A DNA stretch of 23,408 nucleotides from Blastocatellia bacterium UBA7656 (GTDB lineage Bacteria > Acidobacteriota > Blastocatellia > UBA7656), in the NCBI GenBank assembly GCA_002483445.1, contig DLHY01000100.1, positions 1 through 23,408 on the forward strand, in the 5' to 3' direction. Under the pieces are notes generated by a model. It was not told the DNA's origin, made no database searches, and saw nothing but the letters and a program-made list of their open reading frames with translations. This document shows, piece after piece, positions 23,165 through 23,408 of this stretch; within the stretch, counting starts at the first letter, position 1; every line of letters begins with the position of its first letter. The position numbers and the translations under genes were made by a program.

Positions 23165-23408
23165 AGATGGAGGCGACTTTGAAAAAGACACTGTGCCGCG
23201 CGCTTGCCCTTTCGATCATCGCCGCCGCTGTGCCGGCAGCGCCGCGAGCCGCTTCGCGCGAGCCTGTGCGCGCGCGTCACGCGATGGTCGTTTCATCGAG
23301 CGAGATGGCTTCGCGCATCGGCGTGGAAATCATGAAACGCGGAGGCAATGCCATTGACGCAGCCGTTGCCGTAGGGCTTGCGCTCGCCGTCGTGTGGCCA
23401 TCGGCGGG
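23161..23408 (+). CDS. Gamma-glutamyltransferase, N-terminal part (runs off the window)
   Basis: ATG 23161 overlaps the preceding stop (ATGA), indicating coupling to the operon. The first 82 residues are visible: a signal peptide (LCRALALSIIAAAVPAAPRAA), then ARHAMVVSSSEMASRIGVEIMKRGGNAIDAAVAVGLALAVV, with the RGGNAIDAAVA motif typical of gamma-glutamyltransferases. The family cleaves glutathione and other gamma-glutamyl compounds outside the cytosol. The catalytic Thr lies beyond the window end, so activity cannot be judged. It may belong to the pathway or mark its border. Confidence 0.85.
   Translation, partial: MKMEATLKKTLCRALALSIIAAAVPAAPRAASREPVRARHAMVVSSSEMASRIGVEIMKRGGNAIDAAVAVGLALAVVWPSA

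Overview
The window (about 23.4 kb, moderately GC-rich) looks like an accessory region of a Gram-negative soil-type bacterium. An acidobacterium is my best guess, from the mixture of REP/MITE-like palindromes, ASPIC/UnbV-type repeats, SUMF1 proteins and Lol-like genes. This is inference; there is no rRNA or other marker gene to fix the taxon.

Region 1 (1-1370): a dead insertion sequence. A minus-strand DDE transposase with an HTH domain and rve core (ISNCY-like) is interrupted by a 147-bp MITE with imperfect terminal inverted repeats and a TA target duplication. Deleting the MITE in silico restores the transposase frame exactly. A second, perfect 23-bp-arm hairpin sits where the transposase start codon should be.

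Region 2 (1632-3486): two paralogous NarL/LuxR-type response regulators. Both have lost the phospho-acceptor Asp (Gly and Asn in its place), so they are probably not controlled by ordinary phosphorylation.

Region 3 (3543-7639): three paralogous exported proteins of unknown family, plus an unrelated secreted protein. Two of the three paralogs have an in-frame UGA at the same aligned position. In both, the UGA is followed at identical spacing by the same 6-bp, GUU-loop hairpin, with one compensatory base-pair change. The third paralog has UGG (Trp) there and lacks the hairpin. This is the pattern expected of bacterial SECIS elements, so I annotate 3543-4532 and 6473-7639 as full-length candidate selenoproteins rather than broken genes.

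Region 4 (7716-23408, continuing off the edge): a compact plus-strand biosynthetic operon. It has one discrete ACP, two ketosynthase/chain-length-factor-like pairs, a third divergent ketosynthase, a FabG-type ketoreductase, a DUF1702/UnbL-like protein, and an ABC ATPase plus FtsX-type permease plus LolA-like protein (a Lol-like trafficking set). These are followed by a SUMF1-domain protein without the formylglycine-generating cysteines, a methyltransferase-like protein, an ASPIC/UnbV repeat protein, a UnbU-like (RnfD/NqrB-type) membrane protein, and the start of a gamma-glutamyltransferase.

UnbL, UnbV and UnbU are the conserved accessory proteins of enediyne antibiotic clusters, which normally use a single large iterative type I PKS. 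Here they are joined to discrete type II-like KS/CLF/ACP/KR enzymes and a Lol-like export set of the kind seen near aryl-polyene loci. My reading is an uncharacterised polyene or enediyne-like pathway, possibly with a membrane-delivered product and companion exported selenoproteins. The product itself cannot be deduced from this sequence.
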